From Kingdonia uniflora (Eukaryota; Streptophyta; Magnoliopsida; Ranunculales; Circaeasteraceae): a stretch of DNA of 64,000 nucleotides. This document shows positions 30,961 through 42,199 of the stretch, piece by piece. Position numbers and translations under genes: made by a program. The notes beneath the pieces were generated by a model. It made no database searches, was not told the origin of the DNA, and was given only the letters and a program-made list of their open reading frames with translations. Every line of letters starts with the position of its first letter. The stretch's first letter is position 1. The DNA is taken from positions 2,914,001-2,978,000 of the forward strand of contig JACGCM010002535.1 of assembly GCA_014058105.1 (NCBI GenBank). Direction: 5' to 3'.

Positions 30961-33840
30961 TATAGTGCCCCAATTTTTTTTTCTTATTATTATTTAGTAT
31001 TTATTATTATATTTTATCATTATTATTATTACCATCATCATGCATATTACCATACATCATGCATCTGCATCTTATTGCATTTATCAGGGTTTTCAGGTTC
31101 TTCTTTCTTCATTTTTTGTGGTTTCGATGGTTGTTGTGGTTTCGGTGGTTTTGGCGAAGGAGTGTTTGTTGTTTGTGGTGGTCGTGTAGTGTGTGATTCG
31201 GGGGAGGATCTTAGGGAGGATTTTCCTTTGGGTTTTCGTCAGTTTCGCTCGAGGGGATCTTTTTGGTTTTATGAGTTTTTACCAGTTTTTACCTGTTGTA
31301 TTCGAATAGACTTGTTTCTGTTCGAATAAGTTTTTATCTGCTTCATTTTATTCGAACAACACCTTTCCTGTTCGAATATATTTCTTTCTGTTTGGTTATG
31401 TTCGAACAAGCCTTTTTCTGTTCGAATAGACTTCTACATGTTTTATTTTGTTCGAACAAGAATATATCCTGTTCGAACAGAGGCGTGTTTTAACGACCAG
31501 GTTGGGTCTTTTCACGCGATTCTTGGCTGTTGATCCCTTCCTCGAGATGAGTGTTGGTTTTAGGGTTTTATTACCCATTTCATTTCTTTTCTCCCTTTTT
31601 TTTTCTCTCTCTCTCCAAATTGGAATCCATTGCTCCTCTCTCGCTCCTTTGCGAGTTGTGATTCGATTGTTGGGATTGATCTTTGCCACTCCTTCGGTGA
31701 GTAATTCCTCTATTCCTCTTCCTTGTTGATTTGATTTAAGTTTTGGTTGGAATCCTTTGTGTTTTAGGGTTTGTGATTGTTGGGTTGATTTTAGGGTTTT
31801 GTGATCAGGGTTTTTGTTGAGATTGTGGTGTTGTGTTTGTTGTAGGTGTTGGTTTGTTTGTTGTTGAGCTGTGGTGTTGGTGTTGGGCCGTCCTGTGATT
31901 ATTGGATTCGTGGTTTGTTCAGGCGAGTGTTCCTTCCTTACTCATTTCCTCTACTAGTTTAATCAGTGTTAGTTAGAGTGTTATGCATTGGCATTGAGGT
32001 GTTATATGATTTAGTTATAGTCTAGCTTCATTTTTCTTTTGTGTAGTTTGTTAAGTTTCTTTTAGCTATTCTGTAACTTAGTCCTTTGGTCGTCTTGGAT
32101 TTTGAGGATTTGTTAGAAGCTGTTACTAGTTCTCGCTGCTTTGTCCTTGAACATTACAGTGTAATTACCTCTAACTTATTCTAGTGGTTGTTTATACTCA
32201 GTTTATCCTTTAGTAGATGATTGTGGGTGTTGAGCATCTGATGGTTTGTTTTGGGGCTGTGTTCCCTTCTGTCATTTAGGAAGTGGTGCATCAGTGTGGC
32301 GTTATCGTGGCTTTGTCGTTGAGCGCTAGGGGGTTCTGCTACATTTGTACTGTCACCAGTAATGTTAGGACCTAGTGGTTTTCCTGTTCATCTGTTGTGG
32401 AGACTTAAGTACATAGTAGTTAGAGAGTTAGGTTGCAGCTCTGTTCTTGGGGTTTGTCGACCACTTGTTGGCTACTGTTTCGCATGTTGAGTCGTGTTTC
32501 TCCTTGTCTTTTAGAAATTGTGCTTTCGTGTAGCGTTCTCGTGGCCTTGTCCTTGAATACTGTGTTTCAGTCTTGTAGAGGCTGATGTTGTGACTGGTGG
32601 TCACTATTCATCTGTATTAGGATTGTTTACCATCCTCTGAGGCATGTGGTTATCATATGTGTGTGTTGGCCACGTTGGGGCTGTTGTGTTAGGATTGTTT
32701 ACCCTTCTCTCAGGCAGGGGGTTATCCTGTGTGTGTTGGCCGTGTCGGTGGCCGTTGTGTTTTAATCCTTGGGATCTGTTTGCGGTGTGGGTTTTTGTAT
32801 TCTCTTAACTTAACGGGGTCAGATACATAACAAAGCTCTACATCGGCTAACCCTCGATAGATTTTAGGATTCCTACATCGGGTTAAAATAAGTAGGCGAA
32901 GTTCGGGCTGGATACTATTATATCTATTACCCATCCGGGAGTGTGGGATGGTGTGAGACAGTTTTCTTTGGTACCCGTCTTATCCTCCGTGAGGTTGAAA
33001 ACCCTTGAAATAAGTGAAATAAAGTTCGGACGTTGGCTCCGTGGGTTGAAAAGCCCAGAACACTTTGATCAAGTGATAAATCCTTTAGCGTGGTCGAGCT
33101 TGATAAAAATTGTGCCCATTGTATCCAATTGAGATCTCTTTAAGGTTATTATGCATAAGCGGTTGATCAGCCCACTATATTTTTATAGGATCTAGTCCAT
33201 TGGTTCATCATAACATCATAAGCATCCACATTAGGACAATTTTAGAATTATATCATATCGTATCATAGCATATCATATCATATCATCACATCATCGCATC
33301 ACTTCACATATCTATATTCCGCTTCTCTTAGATATTCCTCTTATCTCTATTCTTCACTTATATATTACCGTACCTTTTAGCATCTTATATCTCATTCACC
33401 TCTCCTCTTTCTCTGCACCGTTTTATTAGTAGGTTATTTACCCATGTTGGGTTATTAGTGAGCCGTGGTTTTTCTCACTCTCATTTTTCCCTTTCAAAGG
33501 CCCTAGTTGCTGGTTTTGCTGAGGGTATTTTAGTTGTGTTGGATCCAGTTTTGGCTGTTGCAGATCTGTTCTTGTATTAGTTCTTCTTGTACGATCTTAG
33601 CTTTTGACGGTGTACATTATCGAGATATTGTATTACATTTTCAGTTTGATATATATATATATATATCTATTGCTTCCGTTTTATTCCTTTTTACTCTGAT
33701 GATATTGCTATAGTGAATGACTGAGCTATTTCCTATTAGCAAGGTTATTTGTGGGGGAGAATCTTTGGATTCCTCGACCTGTACGCCCTGGATGACATAG
33801 TTTTAGATATACTATAATTATTGGATTTTGGGGCGTGACA
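30961..33840 (+). mobile_element. Long solo LTR (2,880 bases) inside the chromovirus gag
   Basis: Flanked by the perfect 5-base duplication GTATC (30956-30960, 33841-33845). The right end is GGGGCGTGACA; the left end TATAGTGCCCCAA fits TGTCACGCCCCAA with a few transitions, including TG to TA at the very end. Excising it with one TSD rejoins the gag frame. No gag or pol is inside, so it is a solo LTR of another, long-LTR Ty3/gypsy element. It holds a palindrome array (31301-31480), a run of ATCATATC-like words near 33250-33310 and an (AT)n run near 33648-33666. Orientation is inferred from the terminal words only. Confidence 0.85.
31301..31480. promoter_or_regulatory. Array of eight TTCGAA palindromes, 50-base period
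   Basis: TTCGAA starts at 31301, 31321, 31351, 31371, 31401, 31421, 31451 and 31472, so the spacing alternates 20 and 30 bases (the last is 21). The units are about 50 bases with two sites each, repeated four times. Several sites extend to longer palindromes such as CTGTTCGAACAG. This regular layout suggests an LTR enhancer or protein-binding array, but no factor can be named. Confidence 0.8.
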
Positions 33841-34434
33841 GTATCTATGGCAACCATGTACCTCGCTGGTGACGCTAAACTATGGTGGTGCACCAAGTAT
33901 GTCGAGATCTAGATCGGTCACGATACTATTAGTACATGGGATGACTTGAAGAAAAAGTTAAAGAATCAATTCCTACCCAAGAATGTTGAGTTCATTGCCC
34001 GGAGAAGTTTAAGGCAATTAAAGCAAACACAGAAAATATCCATCGACCGACTCAGTCTTATTCTAATTTCCAGTCACAGTAGAGAATGAGATCTTCCTAT
34101 AATTATAATAAAGCTAAGAATGGGGGATATCAAGCTAGAAGTGGAGGAGACCAAGGTCAAAACCAAGGCCATGGCCAGGGCAGAAGTGGTGGAGCAAGTA
34201 CGGGCGGTGCCTCGAGTTCCAATCCCGGGAGGGAGTACCACATACCGCCTAACAGTGGTGGTACTTCCTCCTCGTCCAGGTTTCAAGGACCCAGGGAACT
34301 TGATGTATTTTTTGTGTGGAGGGAATCATAAACCTTATAAATGTCCTCAGAAGACGGCATTGAATGCTCTATTGGCGTCATAAAAAGAACAAGCCAATGA
34401 TACCGCGCAAGGAAGTGATAGCGGTGAAACTTAC

Positions 34435-34895
34435 ATGGGTTCTCTTAACTTGCTCAATGCAATGACCACTCAGTTGGCCGAGACTAAGCTTAAGAAGGGA
34501 CTCATGTACGTGGACCTCAGTATTAATGGGCGAAGCACTTTGGCAATAGTTGATACATGTTTTACCCATAACTTTATAACCATTCAGGAAACGAATCGTT
34601 TAGGACTGCGTTTGGTAAAAGATTATAGCGGATAAATGCCGCCAACTCCGCCACAATGTCGATACATGGTGTTGCCAAGTTGGATCCAATTAAGATGGGA
34701 CAGTGGAGCGGGAAGGTTAACCTTCTCGCTGTGACATTAGATGATTTCAAGATTATTTTGGGAATGGACTTTCTTCGCTACCACAAAGCAGTGCCAATGC
34801 CATTCGTCAGTTCCTTGGGGATTTTTGGTGATAATCTTTTAATCATAAAAATGTACACGCATAAAGATGAGGGTAGAATATTATTAGCTCTTTAG
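34435..34895 (+). pseudogene. Aspartic protease of the chromovirus, active site altered
   Basis: The frame carries MYVDLSINGRSTLAIVDTC followed by FTHNFI. In the family the motif is D-T/S-G-A-T-H; here the glycine codon is changed to cysteine (GGT to TGT type change), which should abolish activity. After a stop near 34634 the second half continues from 34656 in the next frame with a KVNLLAVTLDDFKIILGMDF block, typical of the retropepsin C-terminal half. Confidence 0.8.
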
Positions 34896-34989
34896 TTAAA
34901 GAAGGGACTGAAGCGAGGGGAGTTGACTTACCTTCTTACCTTACGGTCAGAGCTGGATGATCAGAATTATAGTGCCATGCCGAAGGAAG

Positions 34990-35640
34990 TCTCATAGGTA
35001 CTTACTGAGTTCAAGGATGTGATGCCGAAGGAACTGCCAAAGATGTTACCTCCACGAAGGCCTATTGATCATCAGATCAAGTTAGTACCTGGATCCAAAC
35101 CTCCTACCAAAGGACCGCATAGGATGAGTCCGCCTGAATTAGCAGAGCTTTGAAAGCAACTTGATAAACTATTGGAATCGGGATTTATTCGCCCCTTAAA
35201 GGCGCCATATGGTCCCCCAATTTTATTTCAGAAGAAACACGATGGAAGTCTGCGATTATGTGTCGATTATTGAGCCCTGAACAAGTATCCAATACTGCTC
35301 ATTGTTGACTTATTTGATAGGCTTACATCTGTGAAGTACTTCTCTAAACTTGATTTGAGATCGGGTTACTATTAAGTCGAGATTGTTTCTGGGGATGAAC
35401 CGAAGATGACCCGTTTCACTCGGTATGGGGCATATGAATTTCTTGTCATGCCATTCGGCCTGACCAATGCTCCTGCAACATTCTGCACTCTTATGAATAA
35501 GTTCTTCCAGAAATATATTGATAAGTTTGTGGTGGTGTACCTGGATGATATTGTTATCTACTGCCGCACTATGGAGGAACACCTTGAACATTTTTGCCTG
35601 GTATTTAAAGTCCTACGACAATGCCAGCTTTAAGTTAAGT
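34990..35640 (+). pseudogene. Reverse transcriptase of the chromovirus
   Basis: Typical RVT_1 order: RPIDHQIKLVPGSKPP, then LLESGFIRP, then [30 protein letters not shown] and the catalytic VVYLDDIVIY near 35532-35560. Three stops inside conserved blocks replace expected Arg or Gln codons (in LRKQL, DYRALN and GYYQV contexts), all explained by C-to-T changes in CGA or CAA. The duplicated unit starts at the end of this domain. Confidence 0.88.
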
Positions 35641-36556
35641 TGGAAAATGTTTGTTTGCTTAAGAACAAGTTATGCTTATTGGACACATTATTGGCAGAGG
35701 ACAGATCCGCATGGATATGGAAAAGGTCCGCGCTATTGAGGAGTCAAAAGCTCCTACAGAGGCTACATAAGTTAGTTCCTTTTTCGGCCTCGTAAACTAC
35801 TACCGCAAGTTCATCGAAGGATATTCCAAGCGCGCGACACCCCTTACAGATCTTCTGAAGAAGAACTTATCTTGGTCATGGTCCAAGAAATGTCAAACAA
35901 CATTTGACTATCTAAAGCATACGGTGATTAATAACCCAGTCCTAGCCTTGTCAGATATTACCAAGTCGTTTGAAGTACATACCGATGCGTCTAATTATGC
36001 TATCGGTGGAGTGTTGTTACAAGATGAGCATCCGGTTGCATATGATAGCAGGAAACTGAATGATACAAAGATACGGTATTCCAAGTCCTACGACAAAACC
36101 AGCTCTAAGTTAAGTTGGAGAAATGCTCGTTTGCCTAGGAACAAGTTATGTTTCTTTGACAAATTATTGGCAGATGACATATTCGCATAGATATGGAAAA
36201 TGTCCACACTATTGAGGAGTGGAAAGCTTCTACGGAGGTTACATAAGTTAATTCATTTCTCAGCCTCGTGAACTACTGCCGCAAGTTCATCGAAGGATAT
36301 TTGAATCGCGCGACACCCCTTACAGATTTTCTCAGGAAGGACTTATCTTTGTCAGGGTCTGAGAAATGTCAAACAACATTTGATGATCTGAAGCATGCGG
36401 TGATTAGTAACCCAGTCTTAGCCTTGCCAGATATTACCAAGCTGTTTGAAGTACATATCGATGCATCTGATTATGCTATCAGTGGAGTGTTGTTACAAGA
36501 TGAGCATCCAGTTGCATATGAAAGCAGGAAGCTGAATGATGCAGAGAGGCGGACTT
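35611..36556 (+). repeat. Tandem duplication of the RT/RNase H region, unit 475 bases
   Basis: Unit 1 starts TCCTACGACAA at 35611, unit 2 at 36086. Both run through FRKFI-EGY, ATPLTD, CQTTFD and the RNase H start ([21 protein letters not shown]). The copies differ at perhaps one base in ten, so the duplication is old, but it post-dates loss of function or would have destroyed it, since 475 is not a multiple of three. Confidence 0.92.
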
Positions 36557-36599
36557 GTTACATTTTCCTATTAGACAAAGTTGATCGGGACTTGCCACT

Positions 36600-37712
36600 T
36601 GGATAGCTTGAACCACTTCCTGTACCGACACGACCTTGGAAAAGGCATTTCTATGGACTTTATCTCTGAGTTACCTAAGAATGAAGGAAATGGTTCTATA
36701 CTCGTGATCATTGATAAATTCTCTAAGTATGCAACGTTCATTCCAGCCCTAATTATTTGCCCGACAGATGAAACAGTGCATCTCTTTGTGAAGCACATTG
36801 TTAAGTATTGGGGCGTGCCACAGGACATTGTCAACGATAGAGGTCCTAGATTTACTGAGAAGTTTTGGAAATAAGTGTTTAGATTACTGGGATCCTCTCT
36901 CAACTTCTCAACCTGTAACCACCCGTAATTAGATGGTCAGACCGAACGCTTCAACGCAATGTTGGAAGAATATCTCTGGCACTTCGTCAGGGCGAACAAA
37001 AAGAACAGTGCCAAACTCCTGGATGTAGCGCAGTTTTTCTTTAATCTGTAAAATAGTTCATCAACCAACAAGAGTCCCTCTGAGATACCATTGGGATAGT
37101 AGCCCCTCATACCACACACAGTAGTCTTTGATTATAAAGAAAAAGTTTTGAGAGCCTACCAGTTTGCAAAGGAATGACAGAGAAATACTGACATTGCTCG
37201 GGCCTATTTGGGAAAAGTGTCTGCTAGAATGAAGAAATGAACAGATCAGAAGAGATGACCAGATATTTTTCAAGTTGAAGACCTTGTTCTGATCAAAATC
37301 TCCTACCTCCAGCACCGAAGTGACAGAGCACAAAAGGCCTGGTACCAAAGTATGTAGGTCTGATGCTGATCATTGGAAAAGTTGGAAAGGTTTCCTACAA
37401 GATTCAACTGCTACCCCATCATCGCTTCACCCATCCAGTGTTCCATGCCAGTACCCTAAAGACTTACCACGAAGATAAGGAAGATCCAAACCGAAGTACC
37501 GTCAAACCTCAGGTTTCCCTCAAGCCAGTCAACCCAGACTAAGTTCTAGAGAGTGTTCTTGCTCGCAGAGTGACCTATGTTGGCCAGAACATCATAGAGG
37601 AAGTCTACAAGTACCTAGTGAAGTGAAAGGATCTGCCAGAAGTAGAAGCCAGCTGGGAGCACCAAGATTCTCATCCCCTACTGGTCCGACTCAGGAAGAT
37701 TGAGGCCAAGTA
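36600..37712 (+). pseudogene. Integrase and chromodomain-like end of the chromovirus
   Basis: The core reads GISMDFISELPKNEG, VIIDKFSKYATFIP, HIVKYWGVPQDIVNDRGPRF and DGQTERFN, the DDE integrase core (rve, PF00665). The N-terminal zinc finger and the end of RNase H are missing, so a deletion lies just before 36581. The end, at about 37550-37712, reads ARRVTYVGQNIIEEVYKYL and then VEASWEHQDSHPL, the chromodomain-like tail that defines chromoviruses; the tryptophan expected after YLVK is a stop (TGG to TGA). Stops are frequent throughout. Confidence 0.82.
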
Positions 37713-37796
37713 GGAGAGGAAAGAGATGAGGCAGACGAGGAAGACAAAGAAGAAGAAGAAGTCGTCGAGGGTGTCTTCAAGCTGAGTGGGAGGGAG

Positions 37797-38206
37797 TGTA
37801 ACGCCTCAGCGGATCGAGCCAATATTTTGTAAATAGTAACTTTAGGATGTAATATAACCTTGTAAAGAGTTTTATTTATTTCTGTAAAGTTTAGGTTTGC
37901 CAAAAGGGGGAATACGTTTCGCCTCCAACTTTGATGTTTCATTTTGGTTGTAAACTATTTACTTAGTAGCTATTATGTAGAGGATATGACTCCGATACAC
38001 CTGAGAAAAAAATAAAGCTTTGTAATTGTTGTTGATAAATGAATGAAAGGAAGTTTACATTGACCCTTTGTACAATTGTATCTTGCCTTAATATTATGTG
38101 ATATTGTGTTAAAAGACTATTGAAAAAGATGAATAATTAGGCTTACTTAAGACACGTGCCTTGAGTGCCGCACATACCAAGCTTGTGTTTTAGCAGGTCC
38201 ATGACA
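37797..38206 (+). repeat. 3' LTR of the chromovirus
   Basis: Begins TGTAACGCC, ends CCATGACA, and is followed by the TSD CTGGG. Differences from the 5' LTR are mostly transitions plus a few small indels. Confidence 0.92.
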
Positions 38207-39107
38207 CTGGGGCACATGAGAACCTCACCAACTCGTAAGTTAAGATAAATTATGGAGAGTGGCCCCGATGCATATGCATAAATAAAGCGTGAATTTGATA
38301 TGTACCCTGATGTTTTATGGCATATCTGACTCACGCTCTACGGTTTGCAATATATTTGACATACACCTCACATTTATAGTCCACGGTTTGCAAAATATTT
38401 TACATACGCCCTACATTTGTAGTTTGATCGTAGTCAACTGCAATTAACTAGTATTTGAATTGTGGAAATATATTCATTGCCGAAAGTACCCTGAAGAGGA
38501 ACATGTGATTTTTTGTCCAAACTTAAAATAAAAAAATTGTGCCAATCATCCATTGGTTAAAAGTTGAATAATCCAATGTTCGTTCAAGATGTGAGTATCT
38601 CGAGGAGTTTTTGAAGTTATTACATTATTTGTAATTTTTAATTCCAAAAGGGTAGTTTTGTCTTTAGAATAAATTGAGTTAAGTTGACAAAAGTCAGAGC
38701 TGGTCAATTGCAGTTGACTGTAGTCAAGCTAGGGCTGGCAATTTAAACCTGGACCCGAAACTCGACACGAAATCGACCTGAGTTTTCTGGGTTTGGGTCA
38801 AAATTGGGTCAACCCGAAGACCCGATCCCAAAACGGGTCGAGTTTGGGTTTAGCTTTAGCATTTTGGGTTGACCTAAAATAACCTGAGGTTTAACGTGTA
38901 ATTTCAAAAGAAAAATAAAACTTATAAAAATAATAATATTCTTTCTAGTCTCTTGGGTGGCTATGACTAGTTTCTCTACACAAAATGTTTTATCTTATTC
39001 CACCATTTCCTTTCTATCTCTTGGCGGGTTTAATCTCTTTTAGATTCTTAATTAACAAAGTAAACTTCATTTGATTACGAAGTACAAGCTTTTGAGAATA
39101 ATGGAGT

Positions 39108-39721
39108 TATAGGGACCTATTCCTTGATCTTACCTAAAAACGAGCTATCACCAGTTCGAATCATTTCCATCTCAGACTCACGCATTTTTAACATAACTTC
39201 CCTAGTCAACATTCCAACCCCACGAACTGGTTAAGAATGTGTGCTGAACTTAAACTAAAAAGCCTTATCCAGTCAAAGACACCTGTCTCTTATGAACTCG
39301 TCAGTTACTCAGTCAACCGCCACTAACCACATTGTTCAAAAAACGTGCTCCAACACGATGAAGAGCTGGGAGAAGGCCTATTTAAAGGAAAAGTTTTAGA
39401 AGAGACAGGGACCAGAAAAATTATACAAGAGATCATCAAGAAACTACTTATTCTAGATTCTCAGCAACATTCAAACTTCTTAGTTATAAGGTTCAAGCAT
39501 TTCTATATCTAGATCACTTCTAATAAGATATCCCCCTTAAGCAATAAAAATACTTTTACAAAAATCCTCCACTCGAGGTCGTGGTTTTTAACCTATTTAG
39601 AGGTTTTCCATGCTAAAATCACCTTTGTCATTTCTTACTTTCCATTAGAATATTGTTGCAGGTTCATTGGTGTGATAGCGAATTCCAAGCCATTTTGAGC
39701 TTACATAATTTGACCATTATA
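39108..39721 (+). repeat. 5' LTR of element C and primer-binding site
   Basis: Begins TATAGGGAC (TG to TA change against TGTAGGGAC in the 3' LTR) and ends CCATTATA (CCATTACA in the 3' LTR). The primer-binding site follows at once. A TTTAAAGGAAAAG word near 39383, upstream of conserved GAGACAGGGACC, may be part of the promoter. Confidence 0.9.
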
Positions 39722-39744
39722 TTTGGCGCCGTCTATGGGAAAGA

Positions 39745-41130
39745 TTGCATTTCCATGATATCCTAAGACATTCTTTTACTACAACTTTTAATAATGGCTA
39801 CTTTCAGACGACTGGCTACAGGAACCCAACTCGATATTTCAATAGAGTCGGGGAACTTATAGAGTTACAGAGAAATCTCAACGCCAAAATAGAGAAACAC
39901 ATCGAACTTAAACTTCAGTTAACTAAGGATCGGGAGCACTTTGAGAAAGAGCTCGACACAGAACGACAAGATCATTTGACAGCGCTAAAGCAACATGAAG
40001 ACCAGATGACAATAATACAGACTACCCTAGAGGCTCCTCCAGCCAAAGGTCACGATCAGTTGCCAGAGACCTCCCGTGTTTCTAAAAGGGAGTAATTGGG
40101 ACCTCGAGGAGTCACCAGTAAAGTTGTTTCCTGAAATCTATAGCATGAACTACAACCCTCCATATATTTAGGGGGGTGAAGTTTACTCTGAAGTCAGTCG
40201 AGGTCACAAAATTTCTGTCTGTCAGGAGCAAGAACAGTGACCTCAACATCAAGTCCTAGTACGAGATCGCCTGAGTGAAGGTACGGGCACTCATCATCCA
40301 CAACCTGCTCGCCCAGCGATTCAACCAATACGTCATTACGTCATGAAAGAACATATGGACCAACAAATTAAGGAGTTGATTGAAGCACAAGTTTTGGGTA
40401 CTATCAGCGATATCAATAAACTACAAGGAAGTTTGATTACCAAAGAGCTATTCGATATGGAGATACCAAAAGATTTCCATACTCTAAAAATTCGTAAATA
40501 CAAAAGTACTGACCCGAAGGAGCACATTCAACAGTACCGTGATTCATTAGGGTTATACTCCAATCTCAACCACATCCTCTGCCGTCTATTCGCCATAAGT
40601 CTACAGGAGGAACCACTCTGATGGTTTCATTCTCTCCCTGAGGACTCCATATATACATTCGACTAGCTGCAAAAAGAGTTCATCAAGACATATGCTCACA
40701 ACAAGGACAATGAGGAAAATTTGTATTCTCTTATCAGTCTTAAACAGTCATAAAGAGAGAAGCTCAAGGATTTTGAGAAGATATTTTTAGAGCTCGCACA
40801 TAAAGTGGATAACCTCGATCATAAAATTGCTGTTACTACTTTCACCAACGCGCTCTAGCTCGATTGTAAGGCCAAATAACACCTCTTCCTCAACAAAACT
40901 GCGACCTTGAAGGATATGATCACCAAGGTTAACAGTTACGTCGACCTGGAGAGGATGATGTCTGAGCGATAAATTTTTCCTAAATTTGTCCTCTTCACCA
41001 AAAGCCCATCTACAGATCGAACCACTGAACTAAATGAGGAACATGGAGATCAGAAGTGCACCAAGGGTAACACTGGCTACCCTCGGAAAGGTGGTCCGCC
41101 GAACAAACCCATCCTCCCAAAGTAAACGTC
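39745..41130 (+). pseudogene. gag of Tat element C
   Basis: The first part (39745-40095) is a coiled-coil-like, Glu/Lys/Gln-rich N-terminus. After a break, 40343 onward carries MDQQIKELIEAQVLG, HIQQYRDSLGLYSNLNH and WFHSLPEDSIYTF, the capsid core (PF03732). Stops at several Trp, Arg and Gln codons (for example before WFHSLP and within FDQLQK) are absent in element B, which shows the original reading. No zinc knuckle was recognised. Confidence 0.85.
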
Positions 41131-41157
41131 CAAATCTCTACAATTTTTCTACTACTT

Positions 41158-41780
41158 TTGAAAGATAAGCTTTTCCGGGTCTCTCAACCACTGGAGCCAA
41201 TCGATAGTCGACCATATTGCCTACATCGCAAGGTATGCCATCATTCTACTGACAATTGCTATGCTTTACAGAGGTTGCTTAAATATATTTTTAAAGAGGG
41301 ACAGATGTTTGAATATAATGTCGACTTGGAATCATACAAAGATGACAGCTATAAGAAGCAGCTTGAAGTTATTCTGGTCAATGATCAATCTGAGGAGAAG
41401 CATCTTTACCATATGCACCATAACAACATGATCAAAATCAATCAGATCACCAATTCTAACAGATCCAAGCGTAGAAGATTATCAGAATACTGCGATCTCA
41501 CACCTCAAGATAATGAAGCCAAGCTTCTTCCTGAGTCGGGCAATCACCGGCACGGGATTCTGTTCGAAGATTGCGATACTAGCCATGTCAAATTTCCACA
41601 TCATGATGCGTTAGTAATAATGCTCAAAACGAAGAAGTTTGCCATGCACACGATGGTGATCGATACTGGAAGCGGTATTGGGATTCTTTTTCAGAGCACT
41701 ATCGACCAAATGGGTTTAGCCGACCAAGTTATTCAGAGCGACACCGATATCAGTGGGTTCAATAGGTACAGAGAAGAATA
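41158..41780 (+). pseudogene. Protease region of Tat element C (open 207 codons)
   Basis: One uninterrupted frame. It first carries a Cys/His block (RPYCLHRKVCHHSTDNCYAL, a possible zinc site), later HHDALVIML, and the retropepsin active site VIDTGSGIGILF near residue 175. This layout (DALV-x-L, then D-T/N-G-S-S-x-x-I-L-F) is usual for Tat-lineage proteases. It is the best preserved part of the element, but the frame is closed just after (41781) and pol continues in other frames. Confidence 0.85.
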
Positions 41781-42199
41781 AGTAGGCAAGATCATCTTAC
41801 CTATTATCATAGGACTAGCCACCATCGACCTCGTCTTCTATATCATCAATGCCAAATCCTGTTATCTCGGGATTATGAGCCACTGCTGGATTCACAACAT
41901 GGAAGCAATCACTTCCACCTTTCATCAGGCACTCCGATACAAACACGATATTAGAATCTATGAGATCAGGGGTAGTCAGAAGCTTTCTTGAGCTTGTGAA
42001 AATACTGTATCTGCTATCCTTGATACTTCTGACAAATTTGCTGCATAACAATTACTTGAAGCTGATCACCTCAGCGATCAACTTTGCACGGAGGAGCCCA
42101 CAAAATATATCAACATTGATGGACCTAGCAGTGGTACTTTCATTGGTACTAAGATGGTTCAGCACAGAAATGATGCTTTCATTCAGTTCTTGTAATTAA

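Larger units (their letters stand above)
30496..34383 (+). pseudogene. gag of the chromovirus, split by a solo LTR
   Basis: The ATG at 30496 opens a frame with a helix-rich N-terminus, then IKIPEPKVYEGARDAKEVE, up to the insertion at 30961. After the insert, 33846 onward continues with MATMYLAGDAKLWWC and NQFLPKNVEFIARRSLRQL, the core of PF03732-type capsid. A Gly/Ser/Gln-rich linker and a zinc knuckle (about 34305-34350) follow; the knuckle reads YFLCGGNHKPYKC, so its first cysteine is replaced by tyrosine (TGT to TAT). Stops interrupt the frame near 33911 and 34079. The protein once formed the particle and bound RNA. Confidence 0.85.
30034..38206 (+). mobile_element. Chromovirus (Ty3/gypsy) retrotransposon with TSD, defective
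   Basis: 8.17 kb with LTRs at 30034-30450 and 37797-38206 and a perfect TSD CTGGG (30029-30033, 38207-38211). Downstream of the left LTR, TGGTATAAAAGCT (30453) is a degenerate primer-binding site for initiator tRNA-Met; before the right LTR is a purine tract (GAGTGGGAGGGAG). Order: gag, protease, RT, RNase H, integrase, chromodomain-like end. Many stops lie at positions where the expected codon is CGA, CAA, CAG or TGG, pointing to C-to-T decay. A 2.88-kb solo LTR splits gag, and a 475-base unit in RT/RNase H is doubled. The LTRs differ at about one base in ten where I compared them, so it is old. Confidence 0.93.

Noticed and set aside
30958..31329. Long continuation of the chromovirus gag frame after 30960
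   Set aside because: The continuation is Tyr/His- and Phe-rich sequence of the inserted solo LTR; the true gag continues at 33846.
31301..31480. TTCGAA array as heat-shock elements
   Set aside because: Heat-shock elements need alternating nGAAn and nTTCn blocks with two-base gaps; TTCGAA without gaps does not fit, so I name no factor.
33648..33666. AT dinucleotide run as a possible origin or attachment site
   Set aside because: A plain microsatellite within the solo LTR; nothing else supports a special role.
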